NCBI GenBank assembly: GCA_018524345.1
Contig: JADQAZ010000004.1
Span: 124,001 to 188,000, forward strand
Origin: Harenicola maris
GTDB taxonomy: Bacteria > Pseudomonadota > Alphaproteobacteria > Rhodobacterales > Rhodobacteraceae
Direction of reading: 5' to 3'
DNA: 64,000 nucleotides
Shown here: one piece after another, positions 40,913 through 52,200 of the stretch
Numbering within the stretch: the first letter of the stretch is position 1
Layout of the letters: the number at the start of each line of letters is the position of its first letter
Position numbers and translations under genes: made by a program
Notes under the pieces: generated by a model
Seen by the model: only the letters and a program-made list of their open reading frames with translations
Told to the model about the DNA's origin: nothing
The model's database searches: none

Positions 40913-41845
40913 TTAGCCGCTTTTGTGAAATACCCTGCCAAGGGCGGCTGGCGCGGCGAGCGCGGCGCGGCCGCGGCCCGATGACATGACGACAAGAACG
41001 ATGATCGTGATCACATAGGGCGACATGGACAAGTATTCGACAGGGATTTTCGCCCCTGCTGCTTGCAGGTTAAGCTGCAAAACCGTGATGCCGCCGAAAA
41101 GATAGGCACCGATGAGAACCCGCCATGGCCGCCATGAGGCAAAGACTACAAGCGCAAGGGCGATCCAGCCTGCGCCTGCTGTCATGCCCTCTGTCCATTG
41201 GGGCACGCGCACGAGGCTGAGGTAGGCGCCGCCAAGGCCCGCGCAGGCGCCGCCAAAGCCGATGGCCGCAAGGCGGATCAGCACCACCTTGTAGCCGAGC
41301 GCATGGGCCGCGTCGTGGTTTTCGCCCACGGCCCGTAGGGTCAGGCCTGCGCGGGTGAATTTGAGGAAGGCCCAGACACTGGCGACAAGGGCGATGGCGA
41401 CATAGACCACCGCGTCATGCTGGAACAGGACCGGACCCAGCACGGGAATATCGGCCAGCGGGCCGAGGGGAACGGCGGAGACCTCGATCCCTTTGATGCC
41501 GATGTAGCTTTGCCCGAGCAGGGCGGAGAAGCCGAGGCCGAATAGGGTGAGCGCAAGGCCCGTCGCCACCTGGTTCGACATCAGGACCTGCGTCATCAGC
41601 CCGAAGATCATCGAGAGCGCCGCCCCGCCCGCCGCCGCAGCGGCAAAGCCGACAAAGGCCGACTGGGTGTTATAGGCGGCGGCAAAGCCGCAGATCGCGC
41701 CGGTGATCATCATGCCCTCAACCCCGAGGTTGAGGACGCCGGATTTCTCCACCACCAGCTCTCCGATGCCCGCCAGAAGGATCGGCGTGGCCGCCACCAT
41801 CAGCGAGGCCAGCAGGGTGAGCCAGTTGATTGCAGACAGGTCCAT
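40913..41845 (-). CDS. ABC transporter permease (nucleoside type), second permease
   Basis: An inner-membrane permease of 310 residues from the BPD_transp_2 family (YufQ/NupQ-like) with 8-10 hydrophobic segments. GIGELVVEKSGVLNLGVEGMM near residue 27 is the family signature, and LTLRAVGENHDAAHALGYKV is the conserved cytoplasmic loop that contacts the ATPase. It starts at the stop of the other permease gene (one shared base). The two permeases form the channel of the purine transporter. Confidence 0.93.
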   Translation of the reverse strand: MDLSAINWLTLLASLMVAATPILLAGIGELVVEKSGVLNLGVEGMMITGAICGFAAAYNTQSAFVGFAAAAAGGAALSMIFGLMTQVLMSNQVATGLALTLFGLGFSALLGQSYIGIKGIEVSAVPLGPLADIPVLGPVLFQHDAVVYVAIALVASVWAFLKFTRAGLTLRAVGENHDAAHALGYKVVLIRLAAIGFGGACAGLGGAYLSLVRVPQWTEGMTAGAGWIALALVVFASWRPWRVLIGAYLFGGITVLQLNLQAAGAKIPVEYLSMSPYVITIIVLVVMSSGRGRAALAAPAALGRVFHKSG

Positions 41846-42930
41846 TACACCGCCCCCTTGGTTTTCCAGCGCAGGCGGAAATTGGTCAGCATATCGACGC
41901 CGAGCAGGAAGAAGAGCAGCATGCCCTGAAACGCCTGAATGGAGGCTGCGGGCAGGCCGAGGGTGAACTGTGCCAGTTCGCCGCCGATATAGGTGAGGGC
42001 CATGAGGAGCCCCGCGAGCAGGATGCCGATGGGGTTCAGCCGCCCGAGGAAGGCGACGATGATCGCCGTAAACCCGTAGCCGGAGTTGAAATCGATGCTG
42101 ATCTGCCCCGCTGGCCCCGCAACCTCGAACAGGCCGGCAAGGCCCGCGAGGCCGCCCGAGATGCCCATGCAGGTCACGACCAGAAGGCCGGGTTTGGCAC
42201 CGGCAAAGCGGGCGGCCTTGGGGGCCGATCCGGCCAGTTGGATGTGAAAGCCGAGCATATGCCGCGACAGGAGGATATAGGCCATGATCACCGCGATCAG
42301 GGCCGCAATCACGCCAAGGTGCAGGCCGGTTCCGGCGATGAGTTCGGCGTTATGGGCCGATGGGTATTGCTGTAGGTTCCGGCTTCCCGGAAAGCCGCCG
42401 CCATCGGGGCTGCGCAGGGCGCCAAGGGCCATGGCGGCCAGAAGCTGTTCGGCGATATAGACCATCAGGAGCGAGACGAGGATTTCGTTGGTGTTGAACA
42501 GGGTCTTGAGCAGGGCCGGAACCATGGCCCAGAGCAAGCCGCCAAGGGCCCCTGCAATGATCATCAGGGGCAGGATGATCCAGCTTTCCATCGGGTAGAA
42601 GGCAAGGCCCGTGGCCGCGCCGCAGATCGCGCCGATGATATATTGCCCTTCGGCGCCGATGTTCCAGATGCCCGCACGAAAGCCGAGCGACAGGCCGATC
42701 GCGATCAGGATCAGCGGCCCTGCCTTTACCAGAAGCTGCGGGCGCGAGTAGCTGGCGAATTGTGCGTTGAACAGAGGATCGTAGAAGATGGTGCGGATCG
42801 CGGCGAAAGGGTCTTTGCCCAGAATGGCGAACATGATGCCGCCCGCGATCATCGTCAGCAGAACGGCGAGGAAGGGCGTGGCCATGGACCAAGCGCGCGA
42901 GGGGGCGGGGCGTTTCTCTAGGGCGATCAT
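41845..42930 (-). CDS. ABC transporter permease (nucleoside type), first permease
   Basis: An inner-membrane permease of 361 residues, YufP/NupP-like. It has an N-terminal cytoplasmic stretch, then FRAGIWNIGAEGQYIIGAIC near residue 83, the family signature. HMLGFHIQLAGSAPKAARFAG is the coupling loop. It overlaps the ATPase stop by 4 nt and abuts the second permease gene, consistent with equal expression. Confidence 0.93.
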   Translation of the reverse strand: MIALEKRPAPSRAWSMATPFLAVLLTMIAGGIMFAILGKDPFAAIRTIFYDPLFNAQFASYSRPQLLVKAGPLILIAIGLSLGFRAGIWNIGAEGQYIIGAICGAATGLAFYPMESWIILPLMIIAGALGGLLWAMVPALLKTLFNTNEILVSLLMVYIAEQLLAAMALGALRSPDGGGFPGSRNLQQYPSAHNAELIAGTGLHLGVIAALIAVIMAYILLSRHMLGFHIQLAGSAPKAARFAGAKPGLLVVTCMGISGGLAGLAGLFEVAGPAGQISIDFNSGYGFTAIIVAFLGRLNPIGILLAGLLMALTYIGGELAQFTLGLPAASIQAFQGMLLFFLLGVDMLTNFRLRWKTKGAV

Positions 42931-44444
42931 GCGGCGGTCTCGCCTGTCTCTGCGCCCATGCCGCCGAGCATCAGGCCGATATCGTCAAGGGAGAGTTCGG
43001 TCATGGGATGCGGTTCTGACAGGCGGCCTGCGTTCAGGGCGGCAAAGCTGGTGGCGATTTCCATAAGTTCGTCAAGGTCCTGCGAGATCACCAGCACCGC
43101 AGCGCCGCCTGCGGCGAGGTCAAGCAGAGCCTGCCGGATGGCGGCGGCGGCGGCGGCGTCGACGCCCCATGTGGGCTGGTTCACGATCAGAACGCGGGGG
43201 CTTTGCAAAATCTCGCGGCCCACGACGAATTTTTGCAGGTTCCCGCCGGAGAGGGCGCGGGCGGCTTCCTCTGGTCCGGGGGTGCGGACATCGAACCTTT
43301 CGATGACCTCCTCGGCAAATTCGCGCGATTTGCCCCAGTTGAGGAAGCCGCCGCGGGTCAGCTCGCGCCGTTCGGCGCCGGTGAGCATGGCGTTCTGGGT
43401 CAGGGACATATCCGGCGCGGCGGCATGGCCAAGACGCTCCTCGGGGGCGGAGCAGATGCCGAGGGCGCGGCGGTCGCGGGGCGGCAGCGCCCCGATGCCT
43501 GCGCCATCAAGGCAGATGGCGGCGTGATCTGTGCGGCGCTCGCCCGAGAGGGCGGCCATCAATTCGTCCTGCCCGTTGCCCGCCACACCGCCGATGCCGA
43601 AAACCTCGCCCGAGCGGACGGTCAGAGAGACATCCTTGAGCGCGGTGCCAAAGGCCGAGGCGGGCGGCAGGGTCAGGTTCATCACCTCGAGAACCGGCGC
43701 GCCGGGGGGGGTGATGTCGCGTTCGGGGCGGTGCAGGGCGGTGCCGACCATCATCTCCGCCAGCTCGCGGGCCGAGCTTTCGCGCGGATCGCAGCGGCCA
43801 ACAACCTTGCCGCGCCGCAGGATCGTGGCGGCGTCGCACAAGGCGCGGATTTCTTCGAGTTTGTGGGAGATATAGAGGATCGAGGTGCCTTCGGATTTCA
43901 ACCGGTTGAGCGTGGCAAAAAGGGTGTCGACCTCCTGCGGGGTGAGGACGCTTGTCGGCTCGTCCATGATCAGCAGGCGTGGATCCTGCAGCAGGCAGCG
44001 GATGATTTCCACGCGCTGCCGCTCGCCTGCGGAGAGGTCGCCCACGGTGCGATGCGGATCAAGCGGCAGGCCGTAGGCGGCGCTGACCTCGGAGATCCTT
44101 TGCGCGAGGGCGCGGGGTTTGGGCGGGTTCTCCATGCCGAGGGCGACGTTTTCGGCCACGTCCAGCGCCTCGAACAGGGAGAAATGTTGAAACACCATGG
44201 CCACGCCAGCGCTGCGGGCGGCGCGGGGTTCGGGGGGTGCGAAGGGCGCGCCGTTCAGGGTCATCTCGCCGCTGTCGGGTTTCACAAGGCCGTAGATGGT
44301 TTTGACGAGGGTCGATTTGCCTGCGCCGTTCTCGCCCAGCAGGGCATGGATTTCGCCTGTGCCGATCTCGAAGGAGACGTCCTCATTGGCGATGACGCCG
44401 GGATAGGCCTTGGTCAGGCCGTTGGCGGAAAAGAGCGGGCTCAT
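42927..44444 (-). CDS. ABC transporter ATP-binding protein, two-domain (nucleoside type)
   Basis: A 505-residue ATPase with two nucleotide-binding domains, YufO/NupO-like. The first has Walker A GENGAGKSTLVKTIYG, the LSAGERQRVEIIRCL signature and LLIMDEPTSVLT. The second has a degenerate Walker A GGVAGNGQDELMAAL and the RALSGGNLQKFVVGREI signature. The phrase VNQPTWGVDAAAAA replaces a canonical Walker B end, as is normal in this subfamily. It overlaps xdhC and the first permease by 4 nt on each side. Confidence 0.94.
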   Translation of the reverse strand: MSPLFSANGLTKAYPGVIANEDVSFEIGTGEIHALLGENGAGKSTLVKTIYGLVKPDSGEMTLNGAPFAPPEPRAARSAGVAMVFQHFSLFEALDVAENVALGMENPPKPRALAQRISEVSAAYGLPLDPHRTVGDLSAGERQRVEIIRCLLQDPRLLIMDEPTSVLTPQEVDTLFATLNRLKSEGTSILYISHKLEEIRALCDAATILRRGKVVGRCDPRESSARELAEMMVGTALHRPERDITPPGAPVLEVMNLTLPPASAFGTALKDVSLTVRSGEVFGIGGVAGNGQDELMAALSGERRTDHAAICLDGAGIGALPPRDRRALGICSAPEERLGHAAAPDMSLTQNAMLTGAERRELTRGGFLNWGKSREFAEEVIERFDVRTPGPEEAARALSGGNLQKFVVGREILQSPRVLIVNQPTWGVDAAAAAAIRQALLDLAAGGAAVLVISQDLDELMEIATSFAALNAGRLSEPHPMTELSLDDIGLMLGGMGAETGETAA

Positions 44445-45376
44445 GCAGTTAGGCTTTCGCAGGCAAAAACATCGCCCTTAAGTAGCTGCGCTGCGACGGA
44501 AACCGCAATGGCTTGCGGGTGCTTGCCGAGGGTCGGATCGCCTATTGGGCAGGCAATGCCTGAAATTTGGGCAGGTGTATGGCCCAAGTCGCCGAGGCGG
44601 CGCCGGAAACGGGCCCATTTGGTGGCCGAGCCGATCAGGCCCGCAGAGGCGAACCCATGGCCCAACAGGCGGTGGCACAGGTCAAGGTCCAGCGCGTGGG
44701 AGTAAGTGAGGATCAGGTGATGCGCATCGGTGGGCGCATGGGGAACGGCGCGGGCAGGGTCGGCGGCGACAAGGGGGGCGGCGCCCTCTGGCAGGGCGCT
44801 CGGGAAACGATCTGCCCCTGTGTCGATCCATGTGATCTGCCAATCGGGCAGGGGGGCGATGACGGAGACGATGGCGCGGCCAACATGGCCCGCGCCCCAG
44901 ACCCAAAGCGGGCGGCGCGGCGGATCGGTGGCCTCGAGCAGCCAGCCATCCGCCAGCAGGGGGGCCGCAAGCGGTGTGCCGCCGCGCGCGGCGCGCAGCG
45001 CCTTGTGCAGGGCGAGGGGGCAGGGGGCGCTGCCCGAAAGACGGCGCGCAAAATGCGCGTCGGTTTCGGGCAGCGCCCCCTGCGCGAAAACCTCGATCCC
45101 CAGCGTGACATGGCCGCCGCAGCATTGGCCCAGTTCCGGGCCAAGGGGCACGGGCCGCAGGGTGCTGCCGCCCTGCGCCAGAAGGGCGCGGGCCTCTGCC
45201 GCGGCCTGCCATTCCAAGGTGCCGCCGCCGATGGTGCCGCTTTGCCCCAGCTGCCAGACCAGCATGGAGGCGCCCGCCTCGCGCGGGCCGGAGCCGCGCG
45301 CCTTGGCCACGACCACGCGGGCGACCTTGCCGTGACGCTTCACGGCAGCGGCGAGGGCGGCGCGGTCAAAGCTCAT
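44441..45376 (-). CDS. xdhC: Xanthine dehydrogenase accessory protein
   Basis: A 311-residue XdhC-family chaperone that receives the molybdenum cofactor, promotes its sulfuration and delivers it to XdhB. The N-terminal XdhC_CoxI domain includes GSGPREAGASMLVW and GQCCGGHVTLGIEVF. The C-terminal Rossmann domain has LWVWGAGHVGRAIVSV. ATG 45376 ([16 protein letters not shown]) lies in a 4-nt overlap with xdhB; the longer in-frame start at 45568 is antisense-like read-through and is not used. Confidence 0.93.
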   Translation of the reverse strand: MSFDRAALAAAVKRHGKVARVVVAKARGSGPREAGASMLVWQLGQSGTIGGGTLEWQAAAEARALLAQGGSTLRPVPLGPELGQCCGGHVTLGIEVFAQGALPETDAHFARRLSGSAPCPLALHKALRAARGGTPLAAPLLADGWLLEATDPPRRPLWVWGAGHVGRAIVSVIAPLPDWQITWIDTGADRFPSALPEGAAPLVAADPARAVPHAPTDAHHLILTYSHALDLDLCHRLLGHGFASAGLIGSATKWARFRRRLGDLGHTPAQISGIACPIGDPTLGKHPQAIAVSVAAQLLKGDVFACESLTA

Positions 45377-47664
45377 GTGCCCTGCACCTCCGTTATGGCG
45401 CTCAGAACCTGCTCTGGCGTGGCGGGGGCGTTCAGGGCGGGGTAGCCGGACCCGCAGGCGGCCACGGCGTCCGACAGGGCGAGGAGCGCCGAGATGCCGA
45501 GCATCAAGGGCGGCTCCCCCACCGCTTTGGAGCGGTAGATGGTTTGCGCGGGGTTCGCGCCCTTCCACAGGGCGACGTTGAACACCTCTGGCCGGTCGGA
45601 GCAGGCGGGGATTTTGTAGGTGGAGGGGGCGTGGGTGGTCAGCCGCCCCTCGTCGTTCCAGACGAGTTCCTCGGTGGTGAGCCAGCCCGCGCCCTGAATG
45701 TATCCGCCTTCGACCTGCCCGATATCCAGCGCGGGGTTGAGGGAGGCGCCCGCGTCATGCAGGAGGTCGGCGCGCAGGATGCGGTATTCGCCGGTGAGGG
45801 TGTCGACGGCGACCTCTGTCACCGCGGCCCCATAGGCAAAGTAGAAGAAGGGTTGCCCCTCGCCCTTGATCCTGTCCCAAGCGATGTCGGGGGTTTTGTA
45901 AAAGCCGGTGGCGGAGAGGGAGATGCGGGCGCCATAGGCGCTCTGCGCGGCCTCTGCGAAGGTCAGGACCTTATCGCCGATGGTGACTTTGCCCTCCGCG
46001 AAGGTGATATCCGTTGCCGCGCCGCCGTGGGTGTCGGCCAGATGCTCCGCCATGCGGCCGCGCAGGGTGTCGCAGGCCGCGGCCACGGCCATGCCGTTCA
46101 GGTCGGTGCCGGAGGAGGCCGCTGTGGCGGAGGTATTGGGCACCTTGGCGGTGTCTGTTGCGGTGATCTTGATCGCCTCTAGCGGAAGGCCAAGGCGCGA
46201 GGCGGCGACCTGCGCGCATTTCTGGAACAGGCCCTGTCCCATTTCCGTGCCGCCGTGGTTCAGGTGGACAGAGCCATCTTGATAGATATGCACCAAGGCA
46301 CCGGCCTGATTGAGGTGCGTCAGGGTGAAGGAAATGCCGAATTTGACGGGCGAGAAGGCAAGCCCGCGTTTGATCACCGGATTGGCGGCGTTCCATTCCG
46401 CCAGTTTTCGGCGTCTGGCATCGTAATCGGCGCTGTCCAGCAGGGTTTGGGTCAGGCCGCGCAGGACAAAGTCTGTCACCGGCTGGCCATAGGGTGTGGT
46501 TTCGGGGGGCGTGCCGCTGTCCATTTCCGGATAGTAGTTGCGGCGGCGCAGTTCCGCCCCGTCGAGCGACAGGCTGTGGGCGATATGGTCCATCACCCGC
46601 TCGATCCCTACCATGCCCTGCGGTCCGCCAAAGCCGCGAAAGGCGGTGGCGCTCTGGGTGTTGGTTTTCAGCCGGTGCGAGGTGATGCGGACATGGGGCA
46701 TGGCATAGGCGTTGTCGGCATGGAGCATCGCGCGGTCTGCCACGGGAAGCGACAGATCCTGCGCCCAACCGCAGCGGGCGTATTGGGTGAAATCCACGGC
46801 GCAGATGCGCCCCTCGTCATCAAAGCCCACGTCATAATCGATGCGAAAGTCATGCCGCTTGCCGGTGATGACCATGTCGTCGTCGCGGTCATAGCGCATT
46901 TTGCAGGGCTTGCCGGTTTGCTGGGCCGCAATGGCGCAGATCACGGCCAGCGCGTTGCCCTGACTTTCCTTGCCGCCAAAGCCGCCGCCCATGCGGCGCA
47001 CTTCGACGCGCACGGAATGCATCGGCGTGCCGAGAGCCTCGGCCACCTTGTGCTGGATCTCGGTCGGGTGCTGGGTTGAGGAATGGACGATCATATCGCC
47101 ATTGTCGCAGGGCAGGGCGAGGGCGGCTTGCCCCTCGAGGTAGAAATGCTCCTGTCCGCCGATCTCCATGCTGCCCTGCAGGCGGCGGGGGGCGGCGGCG
47201 AGGGCGGCTTCGGCGTCGCCTTTGGTGTAGATGCGGGGGCCCTCCTCAAAGCGGCTGCCGGCGGCGAGGGCCTCGTCGATGGTCAGGATCGCGGGGGCCT
47301 TGGTGATCTCTGCGCGACCAAGGCGGGCGGCGCGGCGGGCGGCAAGGTGGCTTGTGGCCACCACGGCAAAGAGGGGCTGGCCGATGTAATGGACCCTATC
47401 TGTCGCCAAGAGAGGCTCGTCATGGGCAGAGGGGGAGACATCATTGGCATGGGGCAGGTCCGCCGCCGTCAAAACGGCGATGACGCCGGGTGCGGCGTGG
47501 ACCTGCGCCAGGTCCAAGGCGTCCAGCGTGCCATGGGCAACCTCGGAGAGGCCAAAGGCGATGTGCAGGGTGCCCGCAGGCGTCGGGATGTCATCGACAT
47601 AGCGCGCCGCGCCGGTGACATGCAGGGCGGCGGCGTCATGGGGCAGAGGTTTGGCATGGCTCAT
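45373..47664 (-). CDS. xdhB: Xanthine dehydrogenase molybdopterin-binding subunit
   Basis: The large catalytic subunit, 763 residues, which hydroxylates hypoxanthine and xanthine to urate at a molybdenum centre. [17 protein letters not shown] near residue 167 and [16 protein letters not shown] near 225 bind cofactor, and [11 protein letters not shown] near 346 is the MPT contact. The C-terminal [11 protein letters not shown] contains the active-site glutamate. ATGA overlaps link it to xdhA and xdhC. Confidence 0.95.
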   Translation of the reverse strand: MSHAKPLPHDAAALHVTGAARYVDDIPTPAGTLHIAFGLSEVAHGTLDALDLAQVHAAPGVIAVLTAADLPHANDVSPSAHDEPLLATDRVHYIGQPLFAVVATSHLAARRAARLGRAEITKAPAILTIDEALAAGSRFEEGPRIYTKGDAEAALAAAPRRLQGSMEIGGQEHFYLEGQAALALPCDNGDMIVHSSTQHPTEIQHKVAEALGTPMHSVRVEVRRMGGGFGGKESQGNALAVICAIAAQQTGKPCKMRYDRDDDMVITGKRHDFRIDYDVGFDDEGRICAVDFTQYARCGWAQDLSLPVADRAMLHADNAYAMPHVRITSHRLKTNTQSATAFRGFGGPQGMVGIERVMDHIAHSLSLDGAELRRRNYYPEMDSGTPPETTPYGQPVTDFVLRGLTQTLLDSADYDARRRKLAEWNAANPVIKRGLAFSPVKFGISFTLTHLNQAGALVHIYQDGSVHLNHGGTEMGQGLFQKCAQVAASRLGLPLEAIKITATDTAKVPNTSATAASSGTDLNGMAVAAACDTLRGRMAEHLADTHGGAATDITFAEGKVTIGDKVLTFAEAAQSAYGARISLSATGFYKTPDIAWDRIKGEGQPFFYFAYGAAVTEVAVDTLTGEYRILRADLLHDAGASLNPALDIGQVEGGYIQGAGWLTTEELVWNDEGRLTTHAPSTYKIPACSDRPEVFNVALWKGANPAQTIYRSKAVGEPPLMLGISALLALSDAVAACGSGYPALNAPATPEQVLSAITEVQGT

Positions 47665-49028
47665 GGGCGCACCTCCAGAACGGAGTGCGCGGTGCCTTGA
47701 TCCTCAAGCCATGCGCGGCGGAGCATGTTCTGCGCCGCCGTCAGCCGATACTTGGCGGAAGCGCGTGCGTCGGAGAGCGGGGAAAAATCTTCGGCGAAGA
47801 TTTTTGTTGCGCTCTGCAGCGTCTGTTCCGTCCATGGTTGCCCTGTCAGGGCGGCCTCGACCGCGCTTGCGCGTTTTGGGGTGCCTGCCATGCCGCCAAA
47901 GGCGATGCGGGCCTGTGTGACGATGCCCGCCTCTAGCGTGATGTTGAAGGCGCCGCAGAGGGCAGAGATGTCTTGGTCGAACCGTTTGGAGAGCTTGTAC
48001 ACCCGCAGCCTGTCGGGCTGTGCGGGGATGGTTACGGCCTCTACGAACTCGCCTTCGGCGCGGTCCTGTTTGCCGTAACCGATGAAGAAATCCTCGATCG
48101 GCAGGCTGCGGCGGCTGTCTGCGCGGCGCAGGTGCAGTGTTGCGCCTAGGGCGATCAGGGGCGGGGGGCTGTCGCCGATGGGGGAGCCATTGGCGATATT
48201 GCCGCCGATGGTTGCCGCGCCGCGCACCTGGGTGGAGCCATAGCGGCGGATCATTTCGGCAAAGGCGGGGTGGCGGGGTTTTATCGCGGTCAGCACCCTG
48301 TCCATGGTGACGCCCGCGCCAATCCGCAGGCCCTCGGCGGTTTCGCTGATGTCCTGCAGGTCTGTGCAGCGGTGCAGGAAGGCGACTTTATCGAGGGTGC
48401 TGAGGTGTTTTGTCACCCAAAGGCCCACATCCGTGGCCCCGGCGATCAGGGTGGCCTCGGGGTTGGCAGCATACCATGTGGCCAGTTCATCGGCGCTTTC
48501 GGGCAGGGCGAAGTCCGCTGGCGCGATGGGGGCGGCGGCGGGGGCGCTGTCTTGGACCCAGCCCGGCACCGGTGCGCCCTCGGCGGCCTTGGCGGCGCGG
48601 ATGATCGGGGCATAGCCGGTGCAGCGGCACAGGTTGCCGGCAAGTGCGTCGTCATGGCCGGTCTGCCCGTTGCGATGCGCTGTGGCCATCGACATGATGA
48701 ACCCCGGCGTGCAGAAGCCGCATTGCGAGCCGTGGTGGGTGACCATGGCCTGTTGCACCGGGTGCAGGGTGCCATCGGGGGCGGAGGCCCCCTCCACCGT
48801 GCGGACGGCCTTGCCGTGAAGCTGGGGCAGAAACAGGATGCAGGCGTTCAGGGCCTTGGCCCCTGCCGTATCCGTGACCATGACGGTGCAGGCACCGCAA
48901 TCGCCCTCATTGCAGCCTTCTTTCGTGCCCGTCAGACCCTGCGTCTCACGCAGCCAGTCCAATAGGGTTGTGGTGGGAGGGGCGGTCACGCTGACCGGCG
49001 CTCCGTTCAGGGAAAAGGTGATCGTCAC
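47661..49028 (-). CDS. xdhA: Xanthine dehydrogenase FAD/iron-sulfur subunit
   Basis: A 455-residue small subunit that moves electrons from molybdenum to NAD+ via two [2Fe-2S] clusters and FAD. Cluster motifs are [11 protein letters not shown] near residue 40 with the remaining cysteines downstream, and [12 protein letters not shown] plus CRCTGY. The FAD domain includes [13 protein letters not shown] and [14 protein letters not shown]. It uses a GTG start at 49028 ([12 protein letters not shown]). It heads the seven-gene operon; the promoter must lie in the 208-bp gap to dnaE. Confidence 0.94.
   Translation of the reverse strand: MTITFSLNGAPVSVTAPPTTTLLDWLRETQGLTGTKEGCNEGDCGACTVMVTDTAGAKALNACILFLPQLHGKAVRTVEGASAPDGTLHPVQQAMVTHHGSQCGFCTPGFIMSMATAHRNGQTGHDDALAGNLCRCTGYAPIIRAAKAAEGAPVPGWVQDSAPAAAPIAPADFALPESADELATWYAANPEATLIAGATDVGLWVTKHLSTLDKVAFLHRCTDLQDISETAEGLRIGAGVTMDRVLTAIKPRHPAFAEMIRRYGSTQVRGAATIGGNIANGSPIGDSPPPLIALGATLHLRRADSRRSLPIEDFFIGYGKQDRAEGEFVEAVTIPAQPDRLRVYKLSKRFDQDISALCGAFNITLEAGIVTQARIAFGGMAGTPKRASAVEAALTGQPWTEQTLQSATKIFAEDFSPLSDARASAKYRLTAAQNMLRRAWLEDQGTAHSVLEVRP
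47783..47805 (-). promoter_or_regulatory. Intragenic hairpin near 3' end of xdhA
   Basis: A perfect inverted repeat, AAAAATCTTCG and CGAAGATTTTT around one central base, inside the xdhA coding sequence (encoding KIFAEDFS). It resembles the AT-rich first stem of the composite repeats and would form a hairpin ahead of xdhB. Confidence 0.4.
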
Positions 49029-49236
49029 GGGTATTTGCCTGCCGCGTTACTTTGGCTTTGGGTTAAATAGCGCATGGTCGATGCGGCGTAGACCGGTGCG
49101 CCCCCTTGGACAGAGTGAATGAAAGCGGGGGGCGGCGCAAAAAGCAAGGGGGCACTGCAGATTTGTGGGATTGGTTTTACGCTGCGGCGGCGCTGCGCGG
49201 ACTTTTCCTTGGGCACAAAGGCGGCTATCAGAGGGG

Positions 49237-52200
49237 ATGCCTGCTTCATTCATACACCTGCGATTGCACACCGAATATTCCCTGCTTGAGGGGGCTATGC
49301 GGCTTAAGAAACTGCCCGGCATGATTGCCGGGATGGGAATGCCTGCTGTGGCTGTGACCGATACGAACAACATGTTCGCGGCGCTGGAGTTTTCGGTGGG
49401 TGCGGCGGGGGCGGGCGTGCAGCCGATTGTGGGGTGCCAGGTTGATTTGGCCTATGAGGATGCCGTGCCGGGGGCCAAGCCGCAGCTGCCCGCGCCCCTT
49501 GTTTTGCTGGCGCAGACCGAGGCCGGTTATGAAAATCTGATGAAGCTGAACTCCTGCCTCTATCTGGATCAGGAGGGGCTTGTCCCGCAGGTCACGCTGG
49601 ACCAGCTTGAGGCCCATTCAAGCGATGTCATCTGTCTCAGCGGCGGGCCGGATGGCCCCGTGGGGCGCCTGTTGCAATCCGCGCAGCGGCCCAAGGCGGA
49701 GGCCTTGGTGGATCGTTTGGCCGCCGCCTTTGGTGATCGCCTTTATATCGAGTTGCAGCGCCACCCGCGCGAGGATGGCACCATCCCCGAGGCCGAGCGT
49801 TTGACCGAGCGCGGCCATGTGGAGATGGCCTATGCCAAGGGCCTGCCTTTGGTGGCGACCAATGACGTTTATTTCCCCAAGGCTGATATGTATGAGGCCC
49901 ATGATGCGCTTATCTGCATCTCCGAAGGGGCCTATGTGGACCAGCAGGAGCCGCGCCGCCGCCTGACGCCGCAGCATTATTTGAAATCCCCCTCCGAAAT
50001 GGCCGTCTTGTTTGCCGACCTGCCTGAGGCCTTGGAAAACACCGTCGAGATCGCACAGCGCTGTGCCTTTGCGACCTATCGCCGTGATCCGATCCTGCCG
50101 CGTTTTGCCGAGGACGAGGTGGTCGAGCTGCGCCGTCAGGCGCAGGAGGGGTTGAAGGCGCGCTTGAAGGTGATTCCCCATGCGGCCTCTGTCGAGGAAT
50201 ATGAAAAACGGCTCGAATTCGAGCTTGGGATCATCGAGGGCATGGGCTTCCCCGGCTACTTCCTGATCGTTGCGGACTTTATCAAGTGGTCCAAGGACCA
50301 CAACATCCCTGTCGGGCCGGGGCGGGGGTCTGGTGCGGGGTCACTGGTGGCCTATGCCCTGACGATTACCGACCTTGATCCCCTGCGCTATTCCCTGCTG
50401 TTCGAGCGGTTCCTGAACCCCGAACGTGTGTCCATGCCCGACTTTGACATCGACTTTTGCATGGATCGCCGCGAGGAGGTGATCCGCTACGTGCAGGAGA
50501 AATACGGGCGCGACAAGGTGGGGCAGATCATCACCTTTGGTGCGCTGTTGTCCAAGGCTGCCGTGCGCGACATTGGCCGTGTTTTGCAGATGCCCTATGG
50601 GCAGGTGGACCGTCTGTCGAAGATGATCCCTGTGGAGGGCGTAAAGCCGGTTTCCATTGAAAAGGCCCTCGCCACAGAGGAACGCCTGCGCGAGGAGGCC
50701 AAAAACGAGGAGGTCGTTGCGCGGCTGCTGGAATACGGCCAGCAGGTTGAGGGGTTGCTGCGCAATGCCTCGACCCACGCGGCGGGGGTTGTGATTGGCG
50801 ACCGTCCTTTGGACGCGCTTGTGCCGCTCTATCAGGATCCGCGCTCTGACATGCCCGCGACCCAGTTCAACATGAAATGGGTGGAGCAGGCGGGGCTGGT
50901 GAAGTTCGACTTCTTGGGTCTGAAGACCCTGACCGTGGTGCAGAACGCCGTGGACCTGATCACCGGCGGCGGGCGCGATCTGCATATCGCCGCCGATGGC
51001 ACAAAGCTGTTCGAGCCGCCGGAGGGGGTGCTGAACGATATCGGCACGATCCCTTTGGACGACAAGAAAACCTACGACCTTTACGCCAGCGCAAAGACCG
51101 TTGCGGTGTTTCAGGTGGAATCCAGCGGCATGATGGATGCCCTGCGGCGGATGAAGCCGAACTGCATTGAGGACATCGTGGCGCTTGTGGCCCTGTATCG
51201 CCCCGGCCCGATGGAGAATATTCCGACCTATTGCGAGGTGAAGAACGGCCAGAAAGAGCGCGAGAACCTGCACCCGACGATTGACCACATCTTGGACGAA
51301 ACCCAAGGGATTATCGTTTACCAAGAACAGGTTATGCAGATCGCGCAGGAAATGGCGGGCTATAGCCTTGGCGGCGCCGACCTTTTGCGCCGTGCGATGG
51401 GTAAGAAGATTCAGGAAGCGATGGACGCCGAGAAGCCGAAGTTCTTGAAAGGCTCGGCCGAGAACGGGGTGGGCGAGAAGACCGCCAAGGAGGTTTGGGA
51501 CCTTCTGGATAAATTCGCCAACTACGGGTTTAACAAATCCCATGCGGCGGCCTATGCGGTGGTGAGCTACCAGACCGGCTGGCTTAAGGCGAACCATCCG
51601 GTGGAGTTCATGGCCGCGGTCATGAACTGCGATATCCACCTGACGGACAACCTTGCCACCTATGCCGAGGAAGTGCGCCGCAACCTTGATATCGAGATCA
51701 TCCCGCCCTGTGTGAACCGCTCGCTCGAGACGTTCTCTGTTGTGGATGGCAAGGTGGTCTATGCCCTCGGTGCGCTTAAGAACGTGGGCAAGGACGCCAT
51801 GCGCCTTGTGGTGGAGGCGCGGCGCACGGAGCAGGGGGAGAAGCCCTTTGCCACCCTGTATGACTTTGCCCGCCGCGTGGATTTGAAGCGCGTCGGCAAG
51901 CGGCCTTTGGAAATGCTGGCCCGCGCCGGTGCCTTTGACCAGATCGACGAGAACCGCCGCCGCGTGCTGGAGGGACTCGAATCCCTCGTGGCCTATTCCG
52001 CCGCGATCCACGAGCAGCGCAATTCCAATCAGGTGTCGCTGTTCGGCGAGGCGGGCGATGACCTGCCGGAGCCGCGCATGCCCGAGATGAACGCATGGTT
52101 GCCGAACGAGCAACTGGCCGAGGAGCATAAAGCGATCGGTTTCTACCTTTCCGGTCATCCCCTTGATGATTACCTGCCGAACCTGAAGCGCAAGGGGATC

